Source: Canna indica
Taxonomy: Eukaryota > Streptophyta > Magnoliopsida > Zingiberales > Cannaceae
Reading direction: 5' to 3'
Assembly (NCBI GenBank): GCA_034359265.1
Contig: CP136893.1
Location: 47,689,501 to 47,753,500 of the forward strand
Length of the DNA: 64,000 nt
The position numbers and the translations under genes are program-made. The notes under the pieces were generated by a model. The model saw nothing but the letters and a program-made list of their open reading frames with translations. It had not been told where the DNA came from and searched no databases. Numbering within the stretch: position 1 is the first letter of the stretch; the number at the start of each line of letters is the position of its first letter. Shown piece after piece: positions 19,974 through 31,464 of the stretch.

Positions 19974-21150
19974 ATGATGGAGGTTTTTAATGCTGCGGGG
20001 AGCCGTAGTGACAGCAACTGTACTAAGCGCTGAGGCCGGGGCCAGGGTCGTGGGAGACCACCGCAGGCCCGAGAGGATGTGGGACAGGATCCCATGGTTG
20101 TTCAGTTGCAGGTCTGAGTGACTATGGTGCTCTGTAGGGAGCAGGAGCTGAGGCAATAGCCACAACCAGTATCGGCAGCAACCGAAGTACTAGTGGCAGT
20201 CCAGCCAGTAGCATCGGTGGTCAGAGCCCCCAGAGTACCTTCATATGCAAATTTTGTTGCATTCAGGCCACCAGAGTATATAGGGACAGATTAGTGGGTG
20301 GAGGTCACCAGTTTCCTGGGAGATTACTATGAGCTGTGCAGGGAGCTTGGTTGTTCTTCTGAGACGATCGGTCGACTAATCGGGCTACAATTGAGAGGTC
20401 TAGCTAAGGATTGGCTTCACACCTGCAGGGCTTGCAGAGCAACAGATGCATCACCCCCTACCTCGGAGGAGTTTAGAGCTGGTATGGTGGAGAAGTACCT
20501 GCCGATAAGCATCCGGGACAGATGGGCGAAAGAGTTTGAGCTACTGCGTCAGACTAGCAGTATGTCGATGACTGATTATGAGATGGAGTTCACTCGGCTC
20601 TCGAAGTACCATCCCACCTTGATAGCCACAAAGACCGCCAGGGTCAAGAGGTTTGTTAAGGGATTGAGGCCGCAAATCGCCAGACTGATCCATTACACCG
20701 AGGACACTTCCTTTGCTCAGGTTGTAGATGAGGCACTCCGAAAGGAGGTGCTGGTACCAAAAGATAGGCATGATGGTCCCTAGAAGAAAAAGTTTTGGCC
20801 CCAGCCTTCGGGGGGTCGGCCAACCCACTCAGAGGGGACTTTCAGGATAGCAGATCTACCGCAGGGTGGACATCATAACAATTCAGATGCCACATGGGTT
20901 CAAGACTAAGGGCATCATCTGGAGAGATCTGGGCTATAAAAGTGTAACCGATGTCACAGGAGGCTCTGGGGGGCTAGCTTGTTGGGGACGTTCGGATGTA
21001 TGTTTCAGCTATGGATTGACTGGGCATTACAAAAAAGATTATCCTAGCAAGGGCAGTCAGCAGCCTGATCAGACTAGAGGAAAGGCACCGATGTCAGTGG
21101 ATTTTGTAGCTCAGAGGGGTCAGACTTAGGGAGGAGGCTAGCGAGCTGGT
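19974..21150 (+). pseudogene. TekB gag
   Basis: Gag starts with ATG ATG GAG at 19974 but meets a stop within about 20 codons (TKR stop). The core frame at 20298-20783 encodes SFLGDYYELCRELGCSSETI, RGLAKDWLHTCRA, EEFRAGMVEKYLPISIRDRW and EMEFTRLSKYHPTLIATKTA, the Retrotrans_gag capsid fold. A stop follows DRHDGP. Downstream lies a degraded zinc knuckle, VCFSYGLTGHYKKDYPS: the second and last Cys of CCHC are both Tyr. Gag would pack the genomic RNA; this copy cannot make a whole protein. Confidence 0.88.
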
Positions 21151-21640
21151 GGTTCAGAGAGGCCCGCTGCACATGTGTTTGCTATGAACCAAGAGGGCGC
21201 TGAGGCGTCCAGGGCAGTGTTGTCAGGTAATAATGTTGTTGAGTGTGCCATTGCATATGTTTTGTTTGATCCGGGTGGTACGCACTCTTTTGTATTTGCT
21301 TTGTTTGCTGCTAAGTTGTCATGGGTACCTTCTGTGCTTGAGTTACCTCTTGTGGTGTCTACGCCTACGGGCGTTTCTGTGATGGCAGAGACAGTTGTTC
21401 AGGGCTGCGAGGTTGTCATTTGTGGGTATGTGTTGATAGCCGACTTGATACTCCTGCCGATGCTGGATCATGATGTAATTTTGGGCATGGACTGGTTGGC
21501 GGATCATTTCACCTCAGTGAATTACAGGGCTAAGACTTTGACCTTCAGTAAGCCCAGATTGCCCCAATTTACCTTCCAGGGTGAGGGAAGGGGAGAGTCG
21601 TTGTTAGTCCTTCTTATCCTTTGTGTTAATGGCAGAAGAA
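21151..21640 (+). pseudogene. TekB aspartic protease
   Basis: One open frame (from 21175) reads FAMNQEGAEASRAVLSG, AIAYVLFDPGGTHSFVFALF, LVVSTPTGVSVMAE, DHDVILGMDWLADHFTSVNY, AKTLTFSKPRLPQFTFQG. It is the RVP_2 protease domain, with DPG in the place of the usual DSG and ILGMDWL as the second-lobe motif. The frame closes in a Gly/Arg-rich decayed linker before RT. Catalytic competence with DPG is doubtful. Confidence 0.87.
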
Positions 21641-22940
21641 GGCGGAGGTGCGGCTAGGGACATCGGGGGACGCCCGTGGTATGCGGGTTCTCTGATGTGT
21701 TTCCGGAGGAGTTGCCAAGGTTGCCTCCAATTAGAGAGATCGAGTTTTGCATTGATTTGCAGCCAGGGTGAAGCCGATCTCCATTCCATCGTATCGGATG
21801 ACACTAGCTGAGTTGAGGGAGTTGAGGGAGTTGAAGTCCCAGTTGCAAGAACTGCTTGAGTTGGGTTTCATTCGCCCAAGTGTTTCTCCTTGGGATGCTC
21901 TAGTGCTCTTTGTGAAAAAAAAGATGGGTCCATGCGGATGTGCATTGATTACCGGCAGCTTAATAAGGTAACGATGAAGAATCAGTACACGCTGCCCAGG
22001 ATTGATGATTTGTTTGATCAGCTTCAGGGAGCTCAGTGGTTTTCTAGGATTTACATGTAGTCAGGGTATCATCAGTTGAGGATCCGGGAAAGTGACGTCC
22101 CTAAGACTACTTTCAGGTCAAGGTATGGGCACTTTGAGTTCTTGGTGATGTCCTTCGGGCTGACTAATGCACCTGCAGCCTTTATGGACCTGATGAATCG
22201 TGTGTTCAGGGAATACTTGGATAAGTTTGTAATTGTGTTCATTGATGATGTCTTGATTTATTCCAGGGGCGGGGAGGTGCATGCTGAGCACTTGCAAATG
22301 GCTCTAGAGTATCTCTGGGAGCACCGCTTGTATGCTACGTTCTCCAAGTGTGAGTTCTGGTTGGAGAGTGTGGGGCTCCTTGGCCATGTGGTGTCTAGGG
22401 AAGGGGTAAAGGTGGACCCTGCAAAGGTAGAAGTAGTTCAGAATTGGAAGAGGCCGACTAATGTCACTGAGATCCGTAGTTTCCTGGGGTTGGTAGGTTA
22501 TTATAGGAACTTAGTGGAGAACTTCTCCACGATTGTAGCGCCATTGACCCGCCTGGCCCAAAAGAAGGTCAAGTTCGAATGGGACAATAAGTACGAGGAG
22601 AGCTTTCTGAAGCTCAAGGATCGCTTGACTTCAGCACCAGTTCTAGTAGTACCATCGGGCTCAGGAGGGTTTGTTGTTTATTGTGATGCCTCCCGGGTCA
22701 GCTTGGGTTGTGTGTTGATGCAGAATGGCAGGATGATAGCTTATGCCTCCAGGCAGTTGAAGTTTCACGAGAAGAGTTACTTAACCCATGATCTTGAGCT
22801 GGCAGCGGTGGTGTTCGCATTGAAGCTGTGGCGTCGCTACCTTTATGGTAAGGCTTGTGAGATATACACTGATCATAAGAGCCTCCAGTATTTTCTCACC
22901 CAGAAGGAGTTGAATCTGAGGTAGAGAAGATGGCTTGAGC
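21641..22940 (+). pseudogene. TekB reverse transcriptase and RNase H
   Basis: RT begins near 21768 ([20 protein letters not shown]) and continues [20 protein letters not shown], a frame break near 21930-21965, [15 protein letters not shown] and a stop at about 22058. The long frame 22076-22924 has [29 protein letters not shown] and [12 protein letters not shown] (catalytic FIDD near 22243). RNase H follows: [81 protein letters not shown] at 22922 ends it. At least three lesions are present. Confidence 0.9.
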
Positions 22941-24067
22941 TATTGAAGGACTATGACTGCATGATCATGTACCATCCAGGGAAGGCTAATGTGGTAGCTG
23001 ATGCTTTGAGCAGAAAGTTTATGGGTAGTCTAGCGCATTTGGCGGTAAGGAGGAGGCCGTTGGCTCAAGATTTGGCCCTATGTTTGGATGGCGGGGCAGT
23101 CTTCTCAGTATCAGATTTTGGTGCGCTGGTGGCTCACCTGAGGGTGCAGTCCATATTGGTTGACATGCTACGGGCAGCGCAGGAGGAGGATACTTTCTGT
23201 GCTCTCACTAAGGGTCTGACCAGGAGAGCCGATGCCGATAATGGTTTTAGTGTTGACTCGGAGGGCGTTATGAGGTTTAAGAACAGGATAGTGGTGCCAG
23301 AGATGGCTCATTGGTCCACATACACTATGCATCTGGGAGCCACGAAAATGTACCATGACCTAAGGCAGAATTATTGGTGGAAAGACATAAAAAGAGAAGT
23401 GGCCAAGTTCGTGTCTAAGTGCCTGGTGTGTCAGCAGGTTAAGGCTGAGCATTTGAAGCCGACAGGGTTGCTCCAGAACCTAGAAGTACCAGAGTGGAAA
23501 TGGGAGAAGATAACCATGGATTTTATGACGGGGTTGCCAAAGTCTGGGAAGGGCAATGATTCTATCTGGGTAGTGGTGGATCGCTTAACCAAGATGGTAT
23601 ATTTTATACTGGCCAGGATGACCTTTTCAGCTGAGCAGTTTGCGAGGTTGTTCTTGGATCAAATCGTCGCATTTCATGGTGTTCCTGTTATGATCATCTC
23701 AAATCGGGGTACTCAGTTCATAGCTCATTTTTGGCAGTCGTTCCAAGAGGCTTTGGGCACGCAAGTTTGGTTAAGTACCGCATTTCACCCTCAGACAAAT
23801 GGTCAATCGGAGCAAACTATTCAGACACTGGAGGATATGCTAAGAGCATGTGTCCTGGATTTGGAGGGCAATTGGGAGAGGCACTTACCTCTGATTGAGT
23901 TTGCCTATAATAACAACTACCATGACAACATCGGGATGGCCCCATTTGACGCATTGTATGGGCGGAGATGCATATCGCCCGTAGGTTGGTTTGAGGCAGG
24001 GGATTCCCTCATGATGGGACCTGACCTGGTAGAGGAGGTAGTGGAAAAGGTGAGGCTAATCAGGTAG
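22941..24067 (+). pseudogene. TekB RNase H tail and integrase
   Basis: The 374-codon frame opens MKDYDCMIMYHPGKANVVAD, ALSRK (end of RNase H). The H2C2 zinc finger follows (YTMHLGATKMYHDLRQNYWW and KCLVCQQVKAEH), then the integrase core: KITMDFMTGLPKSGKGND, DRLTKMVYFILARM, GVPVMIISNRGTQFIAHFW, HPQTNGQSEQTIQTLEDML. The second catalytic Asp is Asn (AAT in IISNRGTQ near 23700), which should abolish strand transfer. The first Asp (MDF) and the Glu (GQSEQ) are kept. The frame ends at TAG 24065, just before the chromodomain frame. Confidence 0.92.
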
Positions 24068-24571
24068 AGACTGTTGGCAGCTCAGAGTCGTCAGAAGATG
24101 TATGCGGATGGAAAGGCCAAGGAGGTAGAGTTTGCTGAGGGGGACATGGTGTTCCTCAAGGTGTCCCATATGAAAGGGGTGGTGAGATTTGGTAAGAAAG
24201 GGAAGCTAAGCCCTAGGTTCATTGGGTCGTTTCCTATTCTCAAGCGCAGGGGAGTTGTGGCCTACGAGTTGTCCTTACCTCCTATTATGGACCGAGTACA
24301 TCCGGTGTTCCATGTGTCTATGCTGAAGAAGTACATTCGGGATGAGTGCCATGTGATTGAGCCTATCATAGTAGAGGTGGATTCAGTAGTCTCCTATGAG
24401 GATAGACCAGTTGAGCTACTTGACCGGCAGATCCAAAAATTGAGATCCAAGGAGATTCCCTTGGTTAAGGTCAGGTGGGAGCACCATTCCTGGCAAGAGG
24501 CCACCTGGGAGGTGGAGCAGGATATGAGGGAGCATTATCCTTCATTGTTCGATGATTTGGTGAGTTCTTAA
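24068..24571 (+). pseudogene. TekB integrase tail and chromodomain
   Basis: Continues in the same reading frame after one stop (24065). It encodes AAQSRQKMYADGKAKEVEFA, GDMVFLKVSHMKGVVRFG, KKGKLSPRFIGSFPILKRRG (GPY/F-type tail), HPVFHVSMLKKYIRD and the chromodomain VELLDRQIQKLRSKEIPLVK, VRWEHHSWQEATWEVEQDMR, EHYPSLFDDL. In plant chromoviruses this domain tethers integrase to modified chromatin. The aromatic residues of the cage region (W, W) are present. Confidence 0.9.
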
Positions 24572-24605
24572 TTTTTCCTTTCTGAAATTCGAGGACGAAT
24601 TTTCT

Positions 24606-24620
24606 TTAAGGTGGGAGAAT
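24606..24620 (+). promoter_or_regulatory. TekB polypurine tract
   Basis: TTAAGGTGGGAGAAT directly precedes the 3' LTR start TGTGATATCC. The upstream ATTCGAGGACGAAT motif is shared with TekA. Confidence 0.8.
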
Positions 24621-27395
24621 TGTGATATCCTAGATATTAAATTATATCATTTTCCATTATGGTTGTATTTGCCAGCCTAGCGGACTAGATCGAGGTCGAG
24701 CCGAGTCGACTCATGGTCCAGTGCAAGTTTGCAAACTCGGGTAAGTAAGAATATGAGTTGTGTAATTTTACTTGTGTAGATTAATTTATTTAATCTTTTT
24801 ATGTGGCATGTGGATGTGCATGTGCATTGAGTTTATATTATTTATGGATGGTTATGTGGAGAATAGAATTAATCAAGTTAATTTAAGTTAGCAGGTTCGG
24901 GTTCGGCTTGAGGCGGATGCGGGTTGGATAAAAGGTTAGAAGGGTTAGGGTTGAGGAGGGAGTATAAAACCCCCTCCCCTTGGCTTGTGGCTCCCTATTT
25001 GGAGCCACACAAGATTTTGAGAAGAGGAGCCAAGCAAACAGCCAAGCCGCTAGCTGCCCCTCTCCTCTCTTCCCTTGGAGCCGCTGCCATCAAGAGCAGA
25101 GCCGCCCAAGGCTCCATCCCTTCTCCTTCCTCTCCTTTGGAGCCGAGCCGAGAGGAGCCAGCCAAGCCAAGCCCTCTCTCTTCCTCTCTCCTCAAGTTGG
25201 CGGCTTGAGGTGAGCCGCCGCCCTCTCACTTCCCCTCCTTGAGTTGAGCTATCATCTTTTGAAGCCGGATTCGAGGGCATCGTCCGGGATTGCTTCTAAT
25301 CATCTTTCCAAATTAGGTGAGTGGTTTTACCCTTCTCCTTTCAGGTTTCTTCGAATTCTTGAAGCCAATCTTGAAGGCTTTTGGAATCTTGATTTGTTTT
25401 CCGATGACTTCTCGAATTCTCGATGTTCTTTTTGTATGCCGTGTTTGAGGAGACCCTAAACCCTCTCCTATGGGGTTCGGCAGCCCTAGGACGGCCCTAG
25501 GAGTGCTTGGCCAAGGGTGGAGCAAGGGTGCCCTCAAGGTGTTCGATGAAATGCCTAAGTGATGGATCTTGATTATCTTGTAGTTTATATCTCAAATTGA
25601 TGATTAAAATGAGTTCTTATATGTTCAAGCATGCTTAGTATTTAATCTGTGATTTTTGGAGAAAATCATGCTTTGTGAAAATTAGTATCTTGATGTTGAT
25701 GCCATGAAGGTCTTTGCAAGATGATTTCTTGATTTAAATGCATGATCTTAAAGGTTGTTCTTGATTAAAGATGATGGAAGTGCCTGATAATCTTGTTTAA
25801 AAATATGGTTTTTGTGAGAATTATCTAAATATTATAATTCTGATATGTTGGTGAATTAAGGATTTAATTTCTCTGAATTTTCGGATTTATTTCCATGACA
25901 TGCTGAAAATTCAATGTTGCTGGAATTCCATGCTGAGATGATGAATATGTGCTATTTTTGTAATGTTTGCTGTGGTGTTTGTATTTCTCTTAACATAGTT
26001 CGACCAGAAAACATAGTTTGGAAATATAGGACACACTCTAGAGACCAGATTCGGATTAGATGCATCAATTTCGGGCAGAACATTATGCTAAAATAAAACC
26101 CTAAAACAAAACCCTAATCGTGTTGAACTAAATTTTAATTGCATAATTAAAATTGGGTAAAAGGGTCAGAATAATCGCTTATGAACCAACACGCGAAGTT
26201 TATGTATGAAACAAAACCACACGAGTTTATGACATTACGGGTCTAGGAGTTGGGATCGGGTATTGGAGTGTTGAGACAATTTCCAATAGGAACACCCATG
26301 AGAAACCGTAGGAAAGACTTGACTTAGGTCATGGTGCGCCATATCTTGATGAATGGTGGAGAGTCTCGTCGAGGAGCCGTATTGCGGGCTAGGTCCGGGA
26401 GGTTGGATGGTAAATTCCCAACCTGCAGAACAAGTTTGGAGGGCCTTTCCCGATTGTTCTGGTTGGCATCGTGGGATAAGTTCGGAGGTCCTACCCGATT
26501 ATCCCTGAGGTGGTTTTAAGGGATAAGTTCGGAGGGTCTTTCTCGATTATTCCTGTGATATCCTTAAGGAGTAAGCTCGGAGGGCCTACCCGATTACTGC
26601 TATGATATCTTAAAGGGGCAAGTTCAGATGGACGAATCCCGATTGTCCCTATGCGTCTCGTGGAGCAAGTTTGGAGGGCCTTTCTCGATTGCTCTAGAGT
26701 TTCTTTATACTAGGATAAGTTTAGAGGGCCTTGCCAATTATCCTAGTATGTGTTGTTGCCTTATGGCATGGTAGGCTTAGGCCTGTTGTTCTTCACCATA
26801 TGTGTTGGCTGCCTTTGGGTAGGTGGTGGTCAGATGTCCTGATAGTTGGTCACACCCTTGTGACCTTTTCCTACTTGAGTCAGGAGTTTTACCTTGTGCA
26901 TCTTATCTGTGATGTTTGTTTTTGTAAGGGTTTGTAGAACCGCTCACTGAGTTCTTTGGACTCACCCATTGTCGTTGTTTTGTTTTGCAGAGCCTGATCG
27001 GTGAGGTGGGCTGGAGAACTTGGCGTAGCTGGAGGGCAAAGGAGCCACATGATCTCATAGCAGTCCTAGTTAGGGGTCGTAGTTGAGTCTGTAGTAGGTT
27101 GTCATGCATTGTTGTTTTGGTATTTGGAGTTGTAGTCCCGTGGGGACATTCATATTTTTATTCAGTCTTTTATTTATTAAAATAACTATTGCTCTTCGCT
27201 TTATTTATTTCCGCACTTGAGCTATTTATTTAAAACCTCGCTGTTTTAAAATGAATATCTATTTTGGTTCTTTTCATTAATAAAAGCTGTTGTTTATTCC
27301 GCTATTTTAAAAGTTGGCATGTGCATGGGTTAGGCTGCGGGGTATAGGCACGTATACCCTGGCCGGTCACGTGACCTTGAACTTGGGGCGTGACA
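24621..27395 (+). mobile_element. TekB 3' LTR
   Basis: 2,775 bp, TGTGATATCC...GGGGCGTGACA, homologous throughout with 16942-19765. TATA box at 24963-24969. It is followed not by host DNA but by a second primer site and leader, so this LTR also acts as the 5' LTR of a partial second unit. Confidence 0.92.
26426..26754 (+). other. Seven-unit hairpin array (TekB 3' LTR)
   Basis: All seven modules of the 5' LTR recur. Several arm changes relative to the 5' LTR keep or improve pairing: module 2 is gggat/atccc (tggat/atccc before), module 3 gggat/attcc with a G-U pair, and module 5 aggggc/gtccct, where t to c restores a C-G pair. The last module keeps the perfect 10-bp stem. Core sites have drifted more freely (for example AAGTTTAG). 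Confidence 0.78.
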
Positions 27396-27829
27396 ATGTG
27401 GTATTAGAGCATGTGGTTCAGTCTGACTATGACCTAGAGTTATCACCGTATAGGGCATTACTAGCGTGTCAGTATACGGTAGGGGTATGTTATTAGATCA
27501 ATGGGTTAAGTCTGCACCTCAACGCGACTTGTGGTTTAATTATTTAACGACTTAGGGTGAATTGAATTGTTTAAATTTTGATAATTTCTTTCTGGTGATT
27601 CCAGATCGATAGAGGCATTTGATGCTGGAGGAGCGGTAGTGAAAACAACTCTACTATGCGCCGAGGCCGGGGCCGGGGCCGGGGTCGTGGGAGACCACCG
27701 TAGGCCCAAGAGGATGTGGGATAGGATCCCATGGTTTTTCAGTTGCAGGCCCGAGTAGCTAAGCTGACTGAGGCACTCCGCAGGGAGCAGGAGCTGAGGC
27801 AGCAATCACAACCAATACCGGCAGCACCC
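27396..27829 (+). mobile_element. Second partial TekB leader and gag start
   Basis: Aligns with 19766-20200: a primer site at 27399-27410 (TGGTATTAGAGC), leader, and the degraded gag start with the CGGGGCCGGGGC-rich stretch. It stops near the Gln-rich segment and joins SirA pol at about 27830. The order LTR-internal-LTR-internal is what unequal recombination between two related elements, or an element dimer followed by deletion, would leave. Confidence 0.85.
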
Positions 27830-27952
27830 ATATCGTAGTTGATTTTGTACTTACCGATAAGCAACTTGTGGATATATTTTCTAAACCTTTAAATGAAGAA
27901 AGCTTTATAAACTTAAGAATGCAATTAGGAATTTGTATTGTTCCGAATATTT
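27830..27952 (+). pseudogene. SirA pol 3' end (RNase H C terminus)
   Basis: In frame: VVDFVLTDKQLVDIFSKPLN then EESFINLRMQLGICIVPNI and a stop. This is the conserved C-terminal end of copia RNase H (normally ..TDKQLADIFTKPL..). It shows that SirA continues here after the 12.4-kb interruption, but without integrase end, RT and most of RNase H. Confidence 0.88.
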
Positions 27953-28342
27953 AAATTTTGGAAAATTGCATGTAATATTGAGCTTTCTTGAAAATTTGGT
28001 TTTCATGGTATCCTCACACTTGTCTATATGCCTTGTAATGGGTCTTTGGAACTTATTGGTGTTTGACTACTATAGGCATCTATCGGTAGGAAGGACTATA
28101 GTGTTTGATGATATCTTGTTTTAATGAGATTTTGGTTTTCATGATCATATCATTAATAGAACCTTGCATTCTTGCCTTTTTGATTGATGTCGAAAGGGGG
28201 AGAGAAGACTTGGTCACACTTGGTTTTAACGATGCATATAGATAGGGGGAGCTTAAGCTAGCTTTCAATATCAAGTTCATTAAAATGAACCTTTGGTGTA
28301 GTGTTTTTAATGAAATGTTTGTCATCATAAAAAGGGGGAGAA
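27953..28342 (+). promoter_or_regulatory. SirA 3' non-coding region with multiple polypurine tracts
   Basis: Non-coding, T-rich. Three purine tracts with the core GGGGGAG occur at about 28193-28203, 28242-28251 and 28330-28340; the last abuts the LTR. Repeated PPT-like tracts before the 3' LTR are a known Sirevirus feature. Confidence 0.75.
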
Positions 28343-29648
28343 TGTTGGCCCAAGGGTTCAACCTTGGCAACACTCTTAGTTTTGATGATAACAAACATGG
28401 TTCTAATAGTTTCATCAAGGTTTGGTCTCAGGTTGGACATACGATACGCATCCGAAGCTCGTTGGAAAAATGGCGAAAAATCAAGAATCAGAGGCTTCGG
28501 AGTCGAGCATGTCAAAATTAGTTTGGGACATAGTTTTTTTTATTGTAAATGCTCCTATGCCTTAGTTTGGTGTCCTCATTGAGTTTATAATCAAAAAATC
28601 GAAACCCGAACCCCGAAAATATAAAAACAAGAAAAATCAAAAAATGGTCTTGAAATTTCTAAGTATAGGGGGCTCCTTGGAGGGCTACATAATTTAAATA
28701 TTTTCTTGCCATCAAAAGTCCCAATAATTATTCCTTAGGTAAAAACAAATTAAAGACAAATTTTAAAGGAATTTTTGGAAACTGTTAACCTAAAAAAATA
28801 AGGCTTGAAATGCTAGAAACCTCCAAACTATCCAGAATTCTCAAAATGCCCTAGCCAATTTTTAAAAAAAACTTCCCAGAATTCTCAGAATGCCCCCAAA
28901 CGGTTTTTTTTCAAATTAGATAAGGTTTGAACGTCTCTTTACTTCCATACTCCAATACCAACTCTATAAATACACCCAAAACTCCCTTCATAAGGCTCAC
29001 AACTATTCCATTGAGTTACCAAAACATTTTCTTGATCCTTAAAGAGTGATTCAAAGAGCAACCTCAACTTCTCATTCTCAAAGTTTTCAAAACTCCATTT
29101 CAATTCTTCAATTCGAACTTCTACATCATCTTGAGGCCTAGGAGTACTAGGAGGCAACTTGGAGGAGCTCATTTGAGTTTGTTTTAATTTATAGCTCCTT
29201 TACTTGTATTTTTCTTTCTTATTTGCTTCTCATTTCAAGTTGTTAAGTGTGGTTTAGTGTTACACGTAGGTTTCTTTATTTTTGATTGTTTTGCTTTGGA
29301 ATAGTAGTTGAGGCATCCTCTAAGGTTGAGGGATAAGTCATCTTTGTATTCTTTAGGAAAAATTCAAGTTATAAAGATTTAAGGTTAGAAATCATTGGTG
29401 AGGAGCCATGGTAGTGGAGTAGGCAGTGTGGCCGAACTACTCTAAATTTCACATGTTAGCATTGTTTATCTGTTTAATCTGTCTTGGTACTAATCATTAC
29501 TCATTTCTATTTGTATCTTGAAAGCATATAACTCAGAATAACAAAAATACATACTTAGACCAACTTGAAAAAAAACATCGGAATTGAACTTAGCCTATTT
29601 AGGCTACATACTACTCACCCCCCCTCTAGTGTGGTTATTTGGTTTACA
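28343..29648 (+). mobile_element. SirA 3' LTR
   Basis: 1,306 bp, TGTTGGCCCAAGG...TGGTTTACA, homologous with 11731-12915 and including the first ~35 bp missing there. A TATAAATA box lies at 28965-28972. Unlike the TRG-type LTRs it has no GGTCGACC array. The following base (29649) is already TekA LTR. Confidence 0.9.
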
Positions 29649-31464
29649 AAGCCATGTTATTTCACAAAAACACAACATTCATGTTTCCGTTTATTCCGCA
29701 TAAAGCGATCTAAATCCGCGGGTCCTTCAACTAGGATGGCTATCTAGCTTCCGGTACCCAATCGGGTTGGGAATGGCTCATCCAACCCAAATCCACTCGG
29801 ATCTAACGTCAGCGTGGCTCATTGACGCAATCTCAAGACCCCCACCACTTGGGTCTGACACCAGCGTGGCTCACTGGTGTAATCTCAAGACTCCGCAACC
29901 ACTTGCTGAGTCGGAAAACATTCATGCCGGCTAGAGACTATTCTCAGCCCAACCATCACAAAAACAACACACAATACACAGTGCACATAAGGTTCCTTTA
30001 AACATTAAATACTACCCGGGCGTGCACCCGTACCCAGTCCTTCTCCGGGCTCTGCCAGTTTGATTTCTAAATGTTACCCTTCCTTATGGGTACTAGGTGT
30101 GACAATCATTATTACAGTTACCCATCTACACCATGGGGCATGGTTTCATTTCTCTACGTCTAATGTCTCTAGTGACTAGATTTCACAGTCTCCACATTTA
30201 GAAATTTAGTATTTTAATTTTTAACATATTCCGTCATCTTGCTAAACATTTGCCTCTAATATTTACCTACAATGTTATATGATAAATATGGCAATAATAC
30301 ATCTACTTTAGCATGCATAATGATAATTACTGCATTTGATAATTAAATCACAGCATACTAAATATAGGACTACTTAGCAAAATAATTACAGCAATTATCA
30401 GTTATTTCCAGCATTTAAATATTCCATTTCTGCATTTAAATATTCAATTTCAGCATGCTAAATCTAATTACTGCAAAAGTATAATTATGTAGGAATCCCA
30501 AATAAGCATGTTTCTAAGCATGTAGATAATCGACAAGCGAAATAAAATCATACAATGTGATACATCTAAATCCACACTTTCTAATCATGCTCTTATCCAC
30601 AAAATAATTTATTTACTGCCACCTTGCTCGGCCAACCCTAAGATCAATTTGCACTTGTAGGGTGTTCGGCCAAACCTACGTTACCCCATCGAGCCTTGGT
30701 TTCTCTTCTATCACAACAATGTATCTATTCTACATAACATTCATCTAGGAACAATTTTCCTAATCCATTAATCCTCCACCCTCACTCGGCCGACTCCCCT
30801 TCCCTAAGGAAAAATGTCATGTGGCCGGCACTTAGGGGTTTAGGAAAATTAATTCTACAAGATTAAAGCACTCGAGGATTTGGGGAAAAATCTGACATGA
30901 CCTCCCCTCTTTCCTCCCTATTCGGCCAGCCCAAAAGACACAAGAAAACCATCATGTCATCTCAAGAAAACCACAACATATCAAAACTACAATGCAAGAA
31001 CAAAGAATCCACGACGTTCATCAAGAAACCGTCAAGAAAAATCATCACAACGACACATGTAGGGGTTTGGCCAAGGGTCCTTACCCTACCCTAAGGTTGA
31101 ACCACTGACCTTTTGTTGAAAGGGAAGAAGATGAGAAGAAGATGACTCCTCAAACACCGGTGACGACTCCAAGCTCCGGCGCTGCCCTCCTCTTGAGCCG
31201 TACGATCGGTTGGGGGTGGGTTAAATACTGCCCCCCCCCCCCCTAACTAAAGCCACCCAAATTGGACTCAGATCGAACCCACGATCTCACTTTCACCCTG
31301 GCATGAACAATATATCCAACTGAATTATAAATAGCACAAATCTTTAGAACCTTGTAATTTATTAAATACCCGACCGCATCTTCTAATCGCAGTGATCTCG
31401 CGACTCATCTCGGCGTGTCCCCGAATTAGCCCACTAAATCAAACAATAATTTTCGGGTATTACA
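29649..31464 (-). mobile_element. TekA 5' LTR (partial), with the empty Pack-MULE and SINE sites
   Basis: Minus-oriented LTR starting TGTAATACCCGAAAATT at 31464. From about 30143 to 31464 it pairs with the 3' LTR of TekA (258-3916). Position 30258-30266 is the unoccupied Pack-MULE target and 30426-30432 the unoccupied SINE target. The last part of the LTR, at the left, is cut by the SirA insertion or a deletion. A C13-type homopolymer occurs near 31232-31244. Confidence 0.85.

Larger units (their letters stand above)
16942..27395 (+). mobile_element. TekB, near full-length Tekay-like Ty3-gypsy chromovirus
   Basis: About 10.45 kb: LTRs 16942-19765 and 24621-27395, a Met-tRNA primer site, gag, protease, RT, RNase H, integrase, chromodomain and polypurine tract, all on the plus strand. 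Gag-pol order with integrase last, a C-terminal chromodomain and ~2.8-kb LTRs fit the Tekay (Del) chromovirus lineage. Stops in gag, RT and the RT/integrase junction and a changed integrase catalytic residue make it inactive. No duplication is visible, because the right side continues into a second leader (27396-27829). Confidence 0.9.

Noticed and set aside
29649..31464. A separate solo gypsy LTR
   Set aside because: Its orientation, position on the far side of SirA and homology to 258-3916 fit better as the remaining 5' LTR of TekA.
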